Source: Flavobacteriales bacterium UBA2669 (GTDB lineage Bacteria; Bacteroidota; Bacteroidia; Flavobacteriales_E; Vicingaceae). From it: 64,000 bases of DNA. Positions 34,418 to 44,001 of this stretch are shown here, piece after piece (positions within the stretch are counted from its first letter, which is position 1; every line of letters starts with the position of its first letter). A program made the position numbers and the translations under genes. Below the pieces are notes generated by a model. It searched no databases, was not told the DNA's origin, and saw only the letters and a list, made by a program, of their open reading frames with translations. Where the stretch lies: assembly GCA_002359215.1 (NCBI GenBank), contig DEMN01000008.1, positions 62,001-126,000 on the forward strand, given 5' to 3'.

Positions 34418-37400
34418 CTGTTTATTTCTTGAAAATATTGTGTTACCTTATTTTTATAAAACTGAGTTAAGTGAGGTGGGGTTGTTTGCAGTAATTCTAC
34501 TTCACTCTCCTTTTGCTTATTATACTCAAAAAATAAATTTGGGTTACTATTTTCAACAGTTTTTCCTTCTTTAGATTCTCTTTTATCATCCCATTCTCTT
34601 TCTCGCTCTGCTTTTTCAGATTCCAACAATCGGGTTAAAATCTCTTGTTGACGGTTTAATGTCTCTTGCGTGATGCGTTTATTTACAATGTCTTGTTCAT
34701 TTTCTTCCATTAATTTAGACATTCCTTCTGTACCTTGAGCACCTTTATTTTTTAGTTTTTGTAGTTCTTGTCTTATTTTAGCTTGTTGAGCCGCCATTTT
34801 TGCTAGTGATTCGCTTGTCCCCATTCCACCAGGCATCATAGAACCTTCTCCCGGTTTTTGTCCTGGTTTTTTACCACCCGGTTTTTGCCCTTCTTTTAAT
34901 GCTTTTTCCATTTGTTCTAATTGCTTGCTTAGTTGTTCTTGCATTTTTTTAAGGCTACCCATATTTCCAGCGCCTGATTTAGGTTTACCATTTCCTCCCG
35001 GATTATCACAACTTCCTTCACCTTGCTTTTGAGCTTGTTGTTGCATTTGCTGTAAAGCTTCATCAAAAAGTAATGCTAAGTTGTTTAATGAAGTCATAAC
35101 ATATTGCTGACGAGAAGCTGCCATAGGTTTCATTCTTTCGCTCATAAACTCAAGTGTTTTGTCCATGTTAGCATTAATAAGGTTAATCTCTTTGTTTACT
35201 ACAGATTGTAATTGTACCACCCTTTTAGAAAGTGCAAAAAGTGAATCTTCTATCATTTTAGCATCATCTTTTAGCTTTTTCTGTTTTTGAGCCAGTTTAA
35301 CATATTCAGGACTTTGAGGGTTGCTAGCTTTGTAGGTTTCCATTAAAGCTTCTTGTTCAAAAGAAAGGTGTACTAAATTATCTAACAGTTGTCTTAGCGA
35401 TTCCATATCTTCCCCTTGATCTACAGCTTGCGATTGTAATGATGCCATTTTTTCTGACATTTCTTTCATTTTCTCAGCAGCACTTTTTTGGCTTTTAGAA
35501 GCTTTACTGCTTTTATTGTTATCCAACTGTTCTGAACTTTCTTGCATATCTTTAGCAATAGATTCTTTCTCTTCTTTGTTATCTTCCATTCCATTTGGAC
35601 GCTCGAGTTCTTCGTCCATCTTTTTCAGCTCATCCATTTCTTTAGAAAGTTCATCAAATTCCTTATTCAATTCATCTTGTTTTTCTTTTAATTCTTCGCT
35701 GTTGGCATCTTTATTTTCAGATTGCTCTGCTAACTTTTCTTGTTTTTTAGCTAACTCATCCATTTTAGATTTTACATCATCTAACTTTTGTTGAAATTCC
35801 ATTTGTTTAAAAAGTTCTAATGAACGATCTAATTCTTTCTCTAGGTCTTTATTAGAAAGCTCCATTTTTTCCAATTCTTCTTCCAACAAGCTTTTATCTA
35901 AACGCTCCATCATTTCCTGTAATTTCTCCATCATTTCCTTCATCTCATCATTCATCAATTCATCAAACAGCTTTTGTAATTGTTCTTGTTTTTGCAATAA
36001 CTCCTCGTTGTATTGTTTGTATTCATTCTGTTGCATGTTGTTTTTCTGATTTTCTTCTTCAATTTTTTCTACACGCTCTTGCAACTCCTTTTGCTTTTCG
36101 AGCAATTCTTTCATTTTTTGCTTTTCTTCCCATCCAATTTCTTTTTTCTCATGTAATTTTTCTTTTAGTTTTTGCAATTCTTTTTGGATGTCTTTAGCTT
36201 CAGCAATACTTTCGCTTAAATCTGATTTAATTTGATTATTGTTTCCCTCAGTAATTTCATCTCTTTCTTTGGTAGTTTTAGATTTGAAAGTTTTTAATGC
36301 CGAGCGAGAAGATTTTGCTCCATGTATGCCATCATTATCCCAAATTTCAAAGTAATATTCTAATTCTTCTCCGGGATATAACCCGATTTCTTTTAAGTTC
36401 CAGTAATAGAAAAATTCCTCGCTAACATTGGCTTTATTAAAAGGAATAGTAAATGAGTTAAGCTTATTTCTTTCGGGAAGGCTGTCGTTTTTGGTTTTTA
36501 TTCTGTAGTTAAAATTTAACTTAGTAAAACCGTAATCATCGCTAATTAATCCTTTAAAATAAACACGCTCTTCACTTAAAGAATCTCTTTTTTCTTGAAT
36601 TTCTATAGCTGGATATTGGTCTTTAACCACCTGAAGAGCATATAAAACGGTATCACTATTGGCAACAAAATTATTTTTAGGCAAAAAGCCATATTTTTTA
36701 GATTGTGAAGCATTTAAATTAAAAGTTACTTGCTCGTCTTTAATTGCCAAATCCATTACACTATCGCCTAAAATAAAATGTAAAAAATCAGCATCTTCGG
36801 TAGAAAAATTCCATTGAATTTTAGTGCCTTCAGGAACAATTAAATCTCCCGAATTTGAAAGTGTTTCGTCTGTTTTGTTAGTATAATTTGGATAATCTAA
36901 TTTAATGGTAAAATTGTTTAGCGTAGGATTAGGAATAACTTTTAAGCTAAACTCTTCAGAATAAAATCCCGAGGCATATAATTTAAAATTTTCTGATGCT
37001 TGAACATTTTTAAAGGTGTAAGCAAAGTTTCTATTATCTGTTTTGGATAGCGGATATTTTACGCCATTTTTTTCTATATACACTTTGTGTGGTAATTCAT
37101 CTCCTGAAAGTAGCACATCTAAATCGAAATCGTTGTTTTTTAGTACCACTAATGATTTGTTTTCTAGATTAAACTGAAAAGGTGCAACAGGCTGAATGTA
37201 AACATTATGGTTAAGCAACCTGTTGGTTACTTCTGTAAAAATAGTAGGAGAGATTACTCCGATTAATAATGCGGTTAATAAAGGAATGGCTATCCATTTA
37301 AGATATTTTTTGTTTTCGCTAAACTGTATAGCGTTAGAAAAAGGTACAGGTGTTAGCTCAACAGATTTTTGCTCTATACTTGCCCAAATCAGCTGATTAT

Positions 37401-37776
37401 TATATTGGTTAATGGCTTTTTGCTCTTCTAATTGTAATACATTTATCAGTTTATCTCTTACTTCATCAAAATGATTTCCTATAATGGTTGCAGCTTGTTT
37501 GTGGTTAATAATTTCTCCAAATTGATAAAGTTTTAATAGGGGAATTACTATAAAATAAACCAAAACATACGCAGCGCTCAGCACAAAGGTGTAAAATAAA
37601 ATGGTTCTGCCGAGGGTATTAAACTGAATAAAATATTCGACAATTGTAATAAAAAGAAAAGCTGCTATGAGCAAGCCAAAAGCATAAATCCCGCCTTTAA
37701 TTAAGCGGTTTTTGTAATACTTTCTGATGAAAGCATCCAACTTTTGAATTAATATGTGGTAGTTGTTTTTGCTCAT
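34414..37776 (-). CDS. DUF4175-type large membrane coiled-coil protein
   Basis: 1120 residues. Two hydrophobic segments (around residues 25-48 and 58-80) follow a basic N-terminus, with a third near 160-180. Residues 190-530 are a beta-rich periplasmic-looking region. Residues 545-830 are an extreme Glu/Lys/Gln/Met-rich coiled coil, and 930-1040 are Gly/Lys/Gln/Met-rich low-complexity sequence. The N-terminus KLDAFIRKYYKNRLIKGG is typical of the DUF4175 family of Bacteroidota. Function unknown; size and shape suggest a structural envelope role, which is inference. The operon continues with an anti-sigma-type ATPase and ybeY. Confidence 0.85.
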   Translation of the reverse strand: MSKNNYHILIQKLDAFIRKYYKNRLIKGGIYAFGLLIAAFLFITIVEYFIQFNTLGRTILFYTFVLSAAYVLVYFIVIPLLKLYQFGEIINHKQAATIIGNHFDEVRDKLINVLQLEEQKAINQYNNQLIWASIEQKSVELTPVPFSNAIQFSENKKYLKWIAIPLLTALLIGVISPTIFTEVTNRLLNHNVYIQPVAPFQFNLENKSLVVLKNNDFDLDVLLSGDELPHKVYIEKNGVKYPLSKTDNRNFAYTFKNVQASENFKLYASGFYSEEFSLKVIPNPTLNNFTIKLDYPNYTNKTDETLSNSGDLIVPEGTKIQWNFSTEDADFLHFILGDSVMDLAIKDEQVTFNLNASQSKKYGFLPKNNFVANSDTVLYALQVVKDQYPAIEIQEKRDSLSEERVYFKGLISDDYGFTKLNFNYRIKTKNDSLPERNKLNSFTIPFNKANVSEEFFYYWNLKEIGLYPGEELEYYFEIWDNDGIHGAKSSRSALKTFKSKTTKERDEITEGNNNQIKSDLSESIAEAKDIQKELQKLKEKLHEKKEIGWEEKQKMKELLEKQKELQERVEKIEEENQKNNMQQNEYKQYNEELLQKQEQLQKLFDELMNDEMKEMMEKLQEMMERLDKSLLEEELEKMELSNKDLEKELDRSLELFKQMEFQQKLDDVKSKMDELAKKQEKLAEQSENKDANSEELKEKQDELNKEFDELSKEMDELKKMDEELERPNGMEDNKEEKESIAKDMQESSEQLDNNKSSKASKSQKSAAEKMKEMSEKMASLQSQAVDQGEDMESLRQLLDNLVHLSFEQEALMETYKASNPQSPEYVKLAQKQKKLKDDAKMIEDSLFALSKRVVQLQSVVNKEINLINANMDKTLEFMSERMKPMAASRQQYVMTSLNNLALLFDEALQQMQQQAQKQGEGSCDNPGGNGKPKSGAGNMGSLKKMQEQLSKQLEQMEKALKEGQKPGGKKPGQKPGEGSMMPGGMGTSESLAKMAAQQAKIRQELQKLKNKGAQGTEGMSKLMEENEQDIVNKRITQETLNRQQEILTRLLESEKAEREREWDDKRESKEGKTVENSNPNLFFEYNKQKESEVELLQTTPPHLTQFYKNKVTQYFQEINR

Positions 37777-37786
37777 GTGTTTACCC

Positions 37787-37794
37787 CAAACGTA
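37787..37794 (-). promoter_or_regulatory. -7 promoter box before the DUF4175 operon
   Basis: TACGTTTG on the minus strand, 10 bp before the ATG at 37776, fits TAnnTTTG. Confidence 0.45.
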
Positions 37795-37817
37795 AAACTT
37801 GTTTTTTTGTTTTGATT

Positions 37818-38240
37818 TTAAGCTTGTTTAACAAATGCATCTATAGCAAGCTCATAAGAAGTTAATCCGAAACCGGAAATTGTTCCCCAACAATGTTTGG
37901 CCATATATGAGTGGTGTCTAAAACTTTCTCGAGCATAAATGTTAGAAATATGCACTTCAATTACGGGTGTTTTAATGGCAGCAATCGCATCTGCTATGGC
38001 TATTGATGTATGTGTGTACGCTCCGGCATTTAATATAATTCCATTATAGGAAAACCCTGTTTCATGGAGTTTGTCAATAATTTCTCCTTCAATATTACTT
38101 TGAAAATAACTAATATCAGCCATAGGAAACTTTTTCTTTAGTTGCTCTAAAGATTCTTCGAAAGGGCTATTTCCATAAATTTCGGTTTCTCTTTTGCCTA
38201 ATAGATTCAAATTTGGTCCGTTGATAATAATCAGTTGCAT
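37818..38240 (-). CDS. aroQ: 3-dehydroquinate dehydratase, type II
   Basis: 140 residues. Third step of the shikimate pathway. The catalytic tyrosine is Tyr22 in TEIYGNSPFE and the catalytic histidine is His97 in EVHISNIYARE; IINGPNLNLLG at the start and LNAGAYTHTSIAI are the substrate loops. Single gene with its own promoter box; stop 41 bp from the DUF4175 start. Confidence 0.96.
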   Translation of the reverse strand: MQLIIINGPNLNLLGKRETEIYGNSPFEESLEQLKKKFPMADISYFQSNIEGEIIDKLHETGFSYNGIILNAGAYTHTSIAIADAIAAIKTPVIEVHISNIYARESFRHHSYMAKHCWGTISGFGLTSYELAIDAFVKQA

Positions 38241-38582
38241 AAATAGTTGACGTTTGGTAACAAAGTTAGGATTTTTTTAAGATAAAAGCCCCTAATCTCT
38301 TACTTCGACTTCGCTCATTATAAACTCTGGGAGACTTTCCCAACACACAAAGCCTATTCAGTACTTTCATATTCGATTGAAATTTTATAAGCTGAGGAAC
38401 GAAGCTTAGTAAAATGAAGCTAGCAATATCTTGTTGGTTGGAAATTGTAATTTTAAAGTGAATGTAGAGGTTATATAATGTAGCTAAAGCAGCTTGTTGA
38501 TTAGAAGTACAAAACACTAACAACCTATTGCCTGATTTATAAACTATTTTTTGTATGTTTGAGGGAATATAAAAACCCTAAA
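38241..38582. other. 342 bp without a supportable gene between aroQ and the orphan nuclease gene
   Basis: An 85-codon open frame on the minus strand (38266-38523) ignores the aroQ promoter box and has no family character, so I do not call it. The stretch includes CTTCGACTTCGCTCA at about 38307, a string I recall from dispersed repeats in related genomes, and looks like intergenic repeat-derived DNA. Confidence 0.4.
38261..38268 (-). promoter_or_regulatory. -7 promoter box before aroQ
   Basis: TAACTTTG on the minus strand, 20 bp before the ATG at 38240, fits TAnnTTTG. Confidence 0.5.
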
Positions 38583-39551
38583 ATGAGTATCACAAGTATC
38601 CTATCAAAAGAAAAAGGAAGAAACCACTTAAAAGATTGGTTCATGACAAACTTTCCAAACCCGAATCTACAAAATACTGTTCCAATAAAAATACCTTCAA
38701 ATAACACCAATGGAAACTATGCTTCTGAAATAGGAGGAGCTTTGGATTATTTAATTCGATTTCATATTGAAAAAATAAATCCAAAAAGTATAATTAAAAA
38801 CAAACTGATTGCTCAGAAATCAATTGAATTGATGTATGAAAATTATGTAGATTATTATCTAGATCAACCTCTTACTATCAAAATAATTATGCTAGGAGAA
38901 GTAACACTTCCTTCCGTGATTGAATTTACAGAAACTTTGGATATTTTTGTTAATGCAGCAGAAGAGGTATTTTCCAATTATATTTCTGGACTATCTAGAA
39001 TAGATGACAATCTCATTGAACTATCTTTATTTTATGCTAAAGCAGAAGAATTTTATCGAAGTAAAAAAATTCCTGAAAATTTATTCCATACCGATGAAGA
39101 ACAAATAAAAGAATTAAAAAAAATATTCAAATTATGTTTAAAAAATAAAGTTATTATTAACAAGAAATTTGATTATATCTTAAATCCAGAATTTGGTAAC
39201 GCATCAAAACTTGTAGGAGGAGCAGATGCTGATTTAATTGTTAATGATATGTTAATTGATATAAAAACCACTAAACATTTTACTCTCGAAAGAAAAGATC
39301 TAAATCAAATACTTTCTTACTATATTTTATCACTTATTGACAATAAAGAAACAACAATAAATTACATCGGTATATATTACGCTCGTTTCGATTATCTTCT
39401 AAAAATAAAAATAGAAGATTACTACAGTAAAGACGAATTTCAAATATTGAAAAAGGAATTTGTAGAATTAATTTTAGATAAAGAAAAACAATTATCAACC
39501 ACAAGAATTCCTAAATTAATTGGAAAAAATATGAATAAAAAAAAAGTTTGA
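38583..39551 (+). CDS. Orphan predicted PD-(D/E)XK (RecB/Cas4-like) nuclease
   Basis: The chosen ATG at 38583 gives 322 residues; an in-frame TTG at 38559 adds eight. I do not recognise the family. Residues 210-250 carry a plausible nuclease core: Asp215 or Asp217 in GGADADLIV, then the DxK triad Asp226-Ile-Lys228 at the end of a strand, then Gln242-x3-Tyr246 in a helix, the QxxxY motif of RecB/Cas4 nucleases. The N-terminal 200 residues are helical with no recognisable domain. No partner gene (methylase, helicase, ATPase) stands beside it. It may be a solitary defence or repair nuclease, or part of an island reduced to one gene. Fold moderately sure, role unknown. Confidence 0.6.
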   Translation: MSITSILSKEKGRNHLKDWFMTNFPNPNLQNTVPIKIPSNNTNGNYASEIGGALDYLIRFHIEKINPKSIIKNKLIAQKSIELMYENYVDYYLDQPLTIKIIMLGEVTLPSVIEFTETLDIFVNAAEEVFSNYISGLSRIDDNLIELSLFYAKAEEFYRSKKIPENLFHTDEEQIKELKKIFKLCLKNKVIINKKFDYILNPEFGNASKLVGGADADLIVNDMLIDIKTTKHFTLERKDLNQILSYYILSLIDNKETTINYIGIYYARFDYLLKIKIEDYYSKDEFQILKKEFVELILDKEKQLSTTRIPKLIGKNMNKKKV

Positions 39552-39805
39552 CATTTCAGATGATTTGTTTTAGTAAAAAAATAAAAACGATTTGCCAACA
39601 ATGGATATAAAACATAGGATGGCATTGGTTTTCGTATGTTTTCGGTTCTTTACAAGTTTAGTCTCGGTGGACAAGTATGTAGCTCCGAAATGCCTTACGT
39701 TTCATATCTGAGACGGTCAAACCACCTAAAAACCTCTTCTCAACCCAGAATTTGAAAAATTCCTAAATACTTTAGGCACTCCTAAGTATTCCTAAGTACT
39801 TCTCT

Positions 39806-40270
39806 TCACTCCAACTTATCCCACAAGCGTAGTTTTAAATCTAAATCTAACACCATGTCGGTAAGTATTTTATACAATTCAAAATGTTGTACAATTTGGG
39901 CTTTATCGTTTAAAGGTTTAGAAATAGTAGGCTCAAAATGGTTTTTATTGGTATAAATTGCCGCATACATTCTGTTTTCAACAAAAGAAAAAGCAATGTC
40001 TTTATTTAGTTTTTCTTGGTAAGCAATCAGCTTTTCCATCAAGCTCGAAGAAAGTACATAACGCGTTTCTATTTCATCTTCGCCATAAACCACAAACAGC
40101 TCATTAAATTTATTGTTTTCTAAAGTAATGATGTGTCCTTCATTAAAAAATGATTGTAGTTTTAGCCTGAACTTTCGTGTATTAGTGAGTTTTCTTCTTG
40201 ATAAGACTAAGGTTTTATGCTTTAGTAGTTTGTTGAATTTTGCAGAAATAAAAATTCCTTGAAATAGCAT
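39806..40270 (-). pseudogene. C-terminal remnant of a DUF3137-type protein
   Basis: 154 residues matching only the second half of DUF3137 proteins, which I recall as about 300 residues or more: FQGIFISAKFNK, LFVVYGEDEIETRYVLSSSLMEKL and MYAAIYTNKNHFEP are the familiar segments. The frame stays open some 40 codons upstream but the sequence there is the A/T-rich leader of ileS and has no match to the expected N-terminal half or membrane segments. Best read as a truncated gene left by deletion; it could still be translated as a short protein. Confidence 0.55.
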
Positions 40271-40399
40271 TTTTGAAAAGATAACATCTAAATGAACAAC
40301 ATACTTTTGAGAGTTTAAGGAAGTAAAATAACCATTAACAAATAACTTTTTTGCTTCTTTGCATCTATAATTTATTAATTTCGCACTTCATTATAAAAA

Positions 40400-43300
40400 A
40401 TGAGTATGAGCAAGTTCAATGAATATAAAGGATTAAACCTTCCTAATGTAGCCAAACAAGTGCTAGAACAATGGGAAGCAAATAAAGTTTTTGAACAAAG
40501 TGTTACTTCCCGTGATGAGAACAAACCGTTTGTATTTTTTGAAGGACCACCTTCAGCTAATGGTTTGCCGGGAATTCATCACGTAATGGCTCGTGCTATT
40601 AAAGATATTTTTTGCCGATATAAAACCTTAAAAGGCTACCAAGTAAAACGTAAAGCCGGATGGGATACGCACGGGTTGCCGGTAGAGTTAGGTGTAGAAA
40701 AAGAATTAGGGATTACCAAAGAGGATATCGGTAAAAAAATTACCATTGAAGAATACAACAATGCTTGTAAAGAAGCGGTAATGCGTTATACCGATGTATG
40801 GAATAATCTTACTCGCCAAATGGGTTATTGGGTGGACATGAATGATCCTTACATTACTTACGAAAATAAATACATTGAATCGGTGTGGTGGTTGTTAGGA
40901 CAATTACACCAAAAAGGCTTGATGTATAAAGGTTATACCATACAACCTTATTCACCAAAAGCAGGCACAGGCTTAAGTTCACATGAATTGAACCAACCTG
41001 GTTGTTACCGAGATGTAAAAGACACGACTTGTGTAGCTCAGTTTAAATTAAAAGGGATAGAAAAAGAAGAGGTAATAACTATAGATGAGTTGCATGATGA
41101 TGAGAATGAACCAGTTCCTCATTTAAAACCTTTAAATCCTATTCAAGAAGAGATTTATAGATTGCAACAAAATGGTGAAGAAGTATTTTTTTTAGCTTGG
41201 ACGACTACTCCATGGACATTACCATCGAATACAGCTTTAGCTGTTGGGTCAAAAATTAGTTATTTTTTAGTTAAAACTATAAATCAATATTCTGGGAAAC
41301 ATATAAATATCATTTTAGCAAAAGATTTGTTTTCTAAATATTTTGAAATTTCAGACAATATAAAATCTAAAGATTTGATTGTAGGAAATCATATGTTAAC
41401 ATTAGCAGGTACTCCATATGAAAATCCAGAAAATATTCTTAATGATGATTTATTAAGAGATTTACCAAAAGAGTTAATTAATAAGGGGAGAATTAGTCAT
41501 TGGGACATTCTTGCAGAATGTATAGGAAATGATTTAATAAGCTTAGAATACGAACAATTATTGCCTTATGCTCAACCTTATGAAAATGCGGATAAAGCTT
41601 TTAGGGTAATTCCTGGAGATTTTGTAACTACAGAAGATGGTACGGGTATCGTACACATTGCACCAACTTTTGGTGCTGATGATGCTAAGGTAGCTAAAGA
41701 TGCCGGAGTGCCACCTATGTTGGTGTTGGACGAAAATTTCAACCCTGTTCCGTTGGTAGATTTACAAGGTAAATTCCGACCAGAAATGGGGGAGTTTGCA
41801 GGGAAATATGTAAAAAATGAATACTACAAGGATGGAGAAGCTCCCGAAAAATCTGTTGATGTAGAAATTTCTATCAAACTAAAAGAGGAAAACAAAGCTT
41901 TTAAAGTAGAGAAATACGAACACAGCTACCCACATTGTTGGAGAACCGATAAACCTATCCTATACTATCCGTTAGATTCTTGGTTTATTAAAACCACTGC
42001 GGTAAAAGAAAGAATGATAGCGTTGAACAAAACTATTAACTGGAAACCTGAAAGCACCGGAACAGGTCGTTTTGGTAACTGGCTAGAAAATCTGAATGAT
42101 TGGAATTTATCTCGTTCTCGTTATTGGGGAATTCCAATTCCTATTTGGAGAACAGAAACAGGAGATGAAGAAATTTGTATCAGCTCTGTAGAGCAATTGA
42201 AAGCAGAGATAGAAAAATCTATAGCTGCAGGTTTTATGACCAACAACCCGTTAGCCGATTTTGAAATAGGCAATATGGATAAAACTAATTACGACAAATT
42301 TGATTTACATAAAAACTATGTGGATAATATCGTATTGGTTTCGCCATCGGGTAAACCAATGAAACGCGAAACTGATTTAATTGATGTGTGGTTCGATTCA
42401 GGTTCTATGCCTACCGCTCAGCTGCATTATCCGTTTGAAAATAAAGATTTAATTGAAAAGCAACAACTTGGAGTAGCCGATTTTATAGCTGAAGGTGTTG
42501 ACCAAACACGTGGTTGGTTTTTTACTTTACATGCTATTGCTACTATGGTTTTTGATCATGTGGCTTACAAAAATGTAGTGTCTAATGGGTTGGTATTAGA
42601 TAAAAATGGGCAGAAAATGAGTAAACGTTTGGGCAATGCTGTTGATCCATTTGAGACCTTAGATAAATACGGTCCGGATGCTACACGTTGGTACATGATT
42701 ACCAATGCACAACCTTGGGATAATTTAAAATTTGATTTAGAGGGAATTACCGAAGTACAACGTAAGTTTTTCGGAACACTTTATAATACTTATGGTTTCT
42801 TTGCTTTGTATGCCAACTTAGATAATTTTACCTATGCTGAAGCTGAGGTACCAATAGCAAATCGTCCTGAAATTGATAGGTGGATTATTTCTAAACTTAA
42901 TTCGTTGATTAAAGATGTTGATGCAGCTTATCATACGTATGAACCAACCAGAGCAGGAAGAGCTATTCAGGAGTTTGTTAACGACCATTTAAGTAATTGG
43001 TACGTTCGCTTATGCAGAAGACGTTTTTGGAAAGGCGACTATTCTGAAGATAAAATAGCAGCTTATCAAACCCTATATACCTGTTTGGAAGTAGTAGCCC
43101 AGTTAGCTTCGCCTATCGCACCATTTTATTCTGATAAATTATACACTGATTTAGCTAGCATTAGCGGTAAAGGAAACACAACATCAGTGCATTTGTCAGA
43201 TTTTCCAACGGTAAATGAAAGTGTGATAGATACCGACTTAGAGCAACGTATGGATATTGCTCAGCAAGTTTCTTCCATGGTGTTGAGTTTGCGTAAGAAA

Positions 43301-43981
43301 GAACAAATAAAAGTACGTCAGCCCTTGCAAAAGCTAATGATACCTATTTTAAACGCCACTTTTAAACGTCAGTTACAAGAGGTTGCCGATTTAATTTTAT
43401 CGGAAGTAAATGTAAAAGAAATTGAATATTTGGAAGATACTTCAGGTGTATTGGTAAAGAGCATTAAACCTAACTTTAAAACTCTAGGACCGAAGTATGG
43501 TAAGATAATGAAACAGATTGCTGCACAAGTAAATCAGTTTACACAAAACGATATACAGGAGTTTGAACGTAACCAAGGAGCAACGATTACCGTTGAAGGT
43601 CAGCAAGTGGAATTAGATAGTAATGATGTTGAAATTATTACACAAGACATTCCTGGTTGGTTAGTACAAACCGAAGGAGGACTTACGGTTGCTTTAGATA
43701 TAACTATTTCTAAGGAGCTAAAAGAAGAAGGTATTGCCAGAGAGTTTGTAAATCGTATTCAAAACTTACGTAAAGACAGTGGTTTTGAAGTAACAGATAA
43801 AATAGCACTTAAAATTTTGCAACACAATGAAATAAATGAAGCAATCAATAATAATAAAAACTATATTTGCACCGAAACTTTAACATCTCGTTTAGATGTA
43901 GTAAATGAACTAAATGAGGGAGTTAGTGTAGAAATAGATCAAAACCTTTCCACATTAATTGCAATAGAAAAATTTAATTAA
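40400..43981 (+). CDS. ileS: Isoleucyl-tRNA synthetase
   Basis: 1193 residues. Charges tRNA-Ile. The HIGH motif has the variant form GIHH at residues 58-61 (SANGLPGIHH) and KMSKR is intact (GQKMSKRLGN). AWTTTPWTLPSNTAL marks the start of the CP1 editing domain, which includes a lineage insertion of about 100 residues (KISYFLVKTINQY onward). Anticodon-binding helices follow (RRRFWKGDY). The C-terminus lacks the zinc-finger cysteines of E. coli IleS, so it looks like the second, eukaryote-like bacterial type. First gene of the plus-strand series up to 49.4 kb. Confidence 0.96.
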   Translation: MSMSKFNEYKGLNLPNVAKQVLEQWEANKVFEQSVTSRDENKPFVFFEGPPSANGLPGIHHVMARAIKDIFCRYKTLKGYQVKRKAGWDTHGLPVELGVEKELGITKEDIGKKITIEEYNNACKEAVMRYTDVWNNLTRQMGYWVDMNDPYITYENKYIESVWWLLGQLHQKGLMYKGYTIQPYSPKAGTGLSSHELNQPGCYRDVKDTTCVAQFKLKGIEKEEVITIDELHDDENEPVPHLKPLNPIQEEIYRLQQNGEEVFFLAWTTTPWTLPSNTALAVGSKISYFLVKTINQYSGKHINIILAKDLFSKYFEISDNIKSKDLIVGNHMLTLAGTPYENPENILNDDLLRDLPKELINKGRISHWDILAECIGNDLISLEYEQLLPYAQPYENADKAFRVIPGDFVTTEDGTGIVHIAPTFGADDAKVAKDAGVPPMLVLDENFNPVPLVDLQGKFRPEMGEFAGKYVKNEYYKDGEAPEKSVDVEISIKLKEENKAFKVEKYEHSYPHCWRTDKPILYYPLDSWFIKTTAVKERMIALNKTINWKPESTGTGRFGNWLENLNDWNLSRSRYWGIPIPIWRTETGDEEICISSVEQLKAEIEKSIAAGFMTNNPLADFEIGNMDKTNYDKFDLHKNYVDNIVLVSPSGKPMKRETDLIDVWFDSGSMPTAQLHYPFENKDLIEKQQLGVADFIAEGVDQTRGWFFTLHAIATMVFDHVAYKNVVSNGLVLDKNGQKMSKRLGNAVDPFETLDKYGPDATRWYMITNAQPWDNLKFDLEGITEVQRKFFGTLYNTYGFFALYANLDNFTYAEAEVPIANRPEIDRWIISKLNSLIKDVDAAYHTYEPTRAGRAIQEFVNDHLSNWYVRLCRRRFWKGDYSEDKIAAYQTLYTCLEVVAQLASPIAPFYSDKLYTDLASISGKGNTTSVHLSDFPTVNESVIDTDLEQRMDIAQQVSSMVLSLRKKEQIKVRQPLQKLMIPILNATFKRQLQEVADLILSEVNVKEIEYLEDTSGVLVKSIKPNFKTLGPKYGKIMKQIAAQVNQFTQNDIQEFERNQGATITVEGQQVELDSNDVEIITQDIPGWLVQTEGGLTVALDITISKELKEEGIAREFVNRIQNLRKDSGFEVTDKIALKILQHNEINEAINNNKNYICTETLTSRLDVVNELNEGVSVEIDQNLSTLIAIEKFN

Positions 43982-44001
43982 AAACGATAAAAAAAAGAAT
44001 T

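Noticed and set aside
35516..35794. Serine-rich plus-strand frame and similar frames opposite coiled-coil genes (also 53275-53622)
   Set aside because: Mirror frames of Glu/Lys-rich coding sequence; low-complexity Ser/Phe/Leu composition and no start context.
38266..38523. 85-codon minus-strand open frame after aroQ
   Set aside because: No family features, includes the aroQ promoter box at 38261-38268 near its end, and the surrounding DNA looks repeat-derived.
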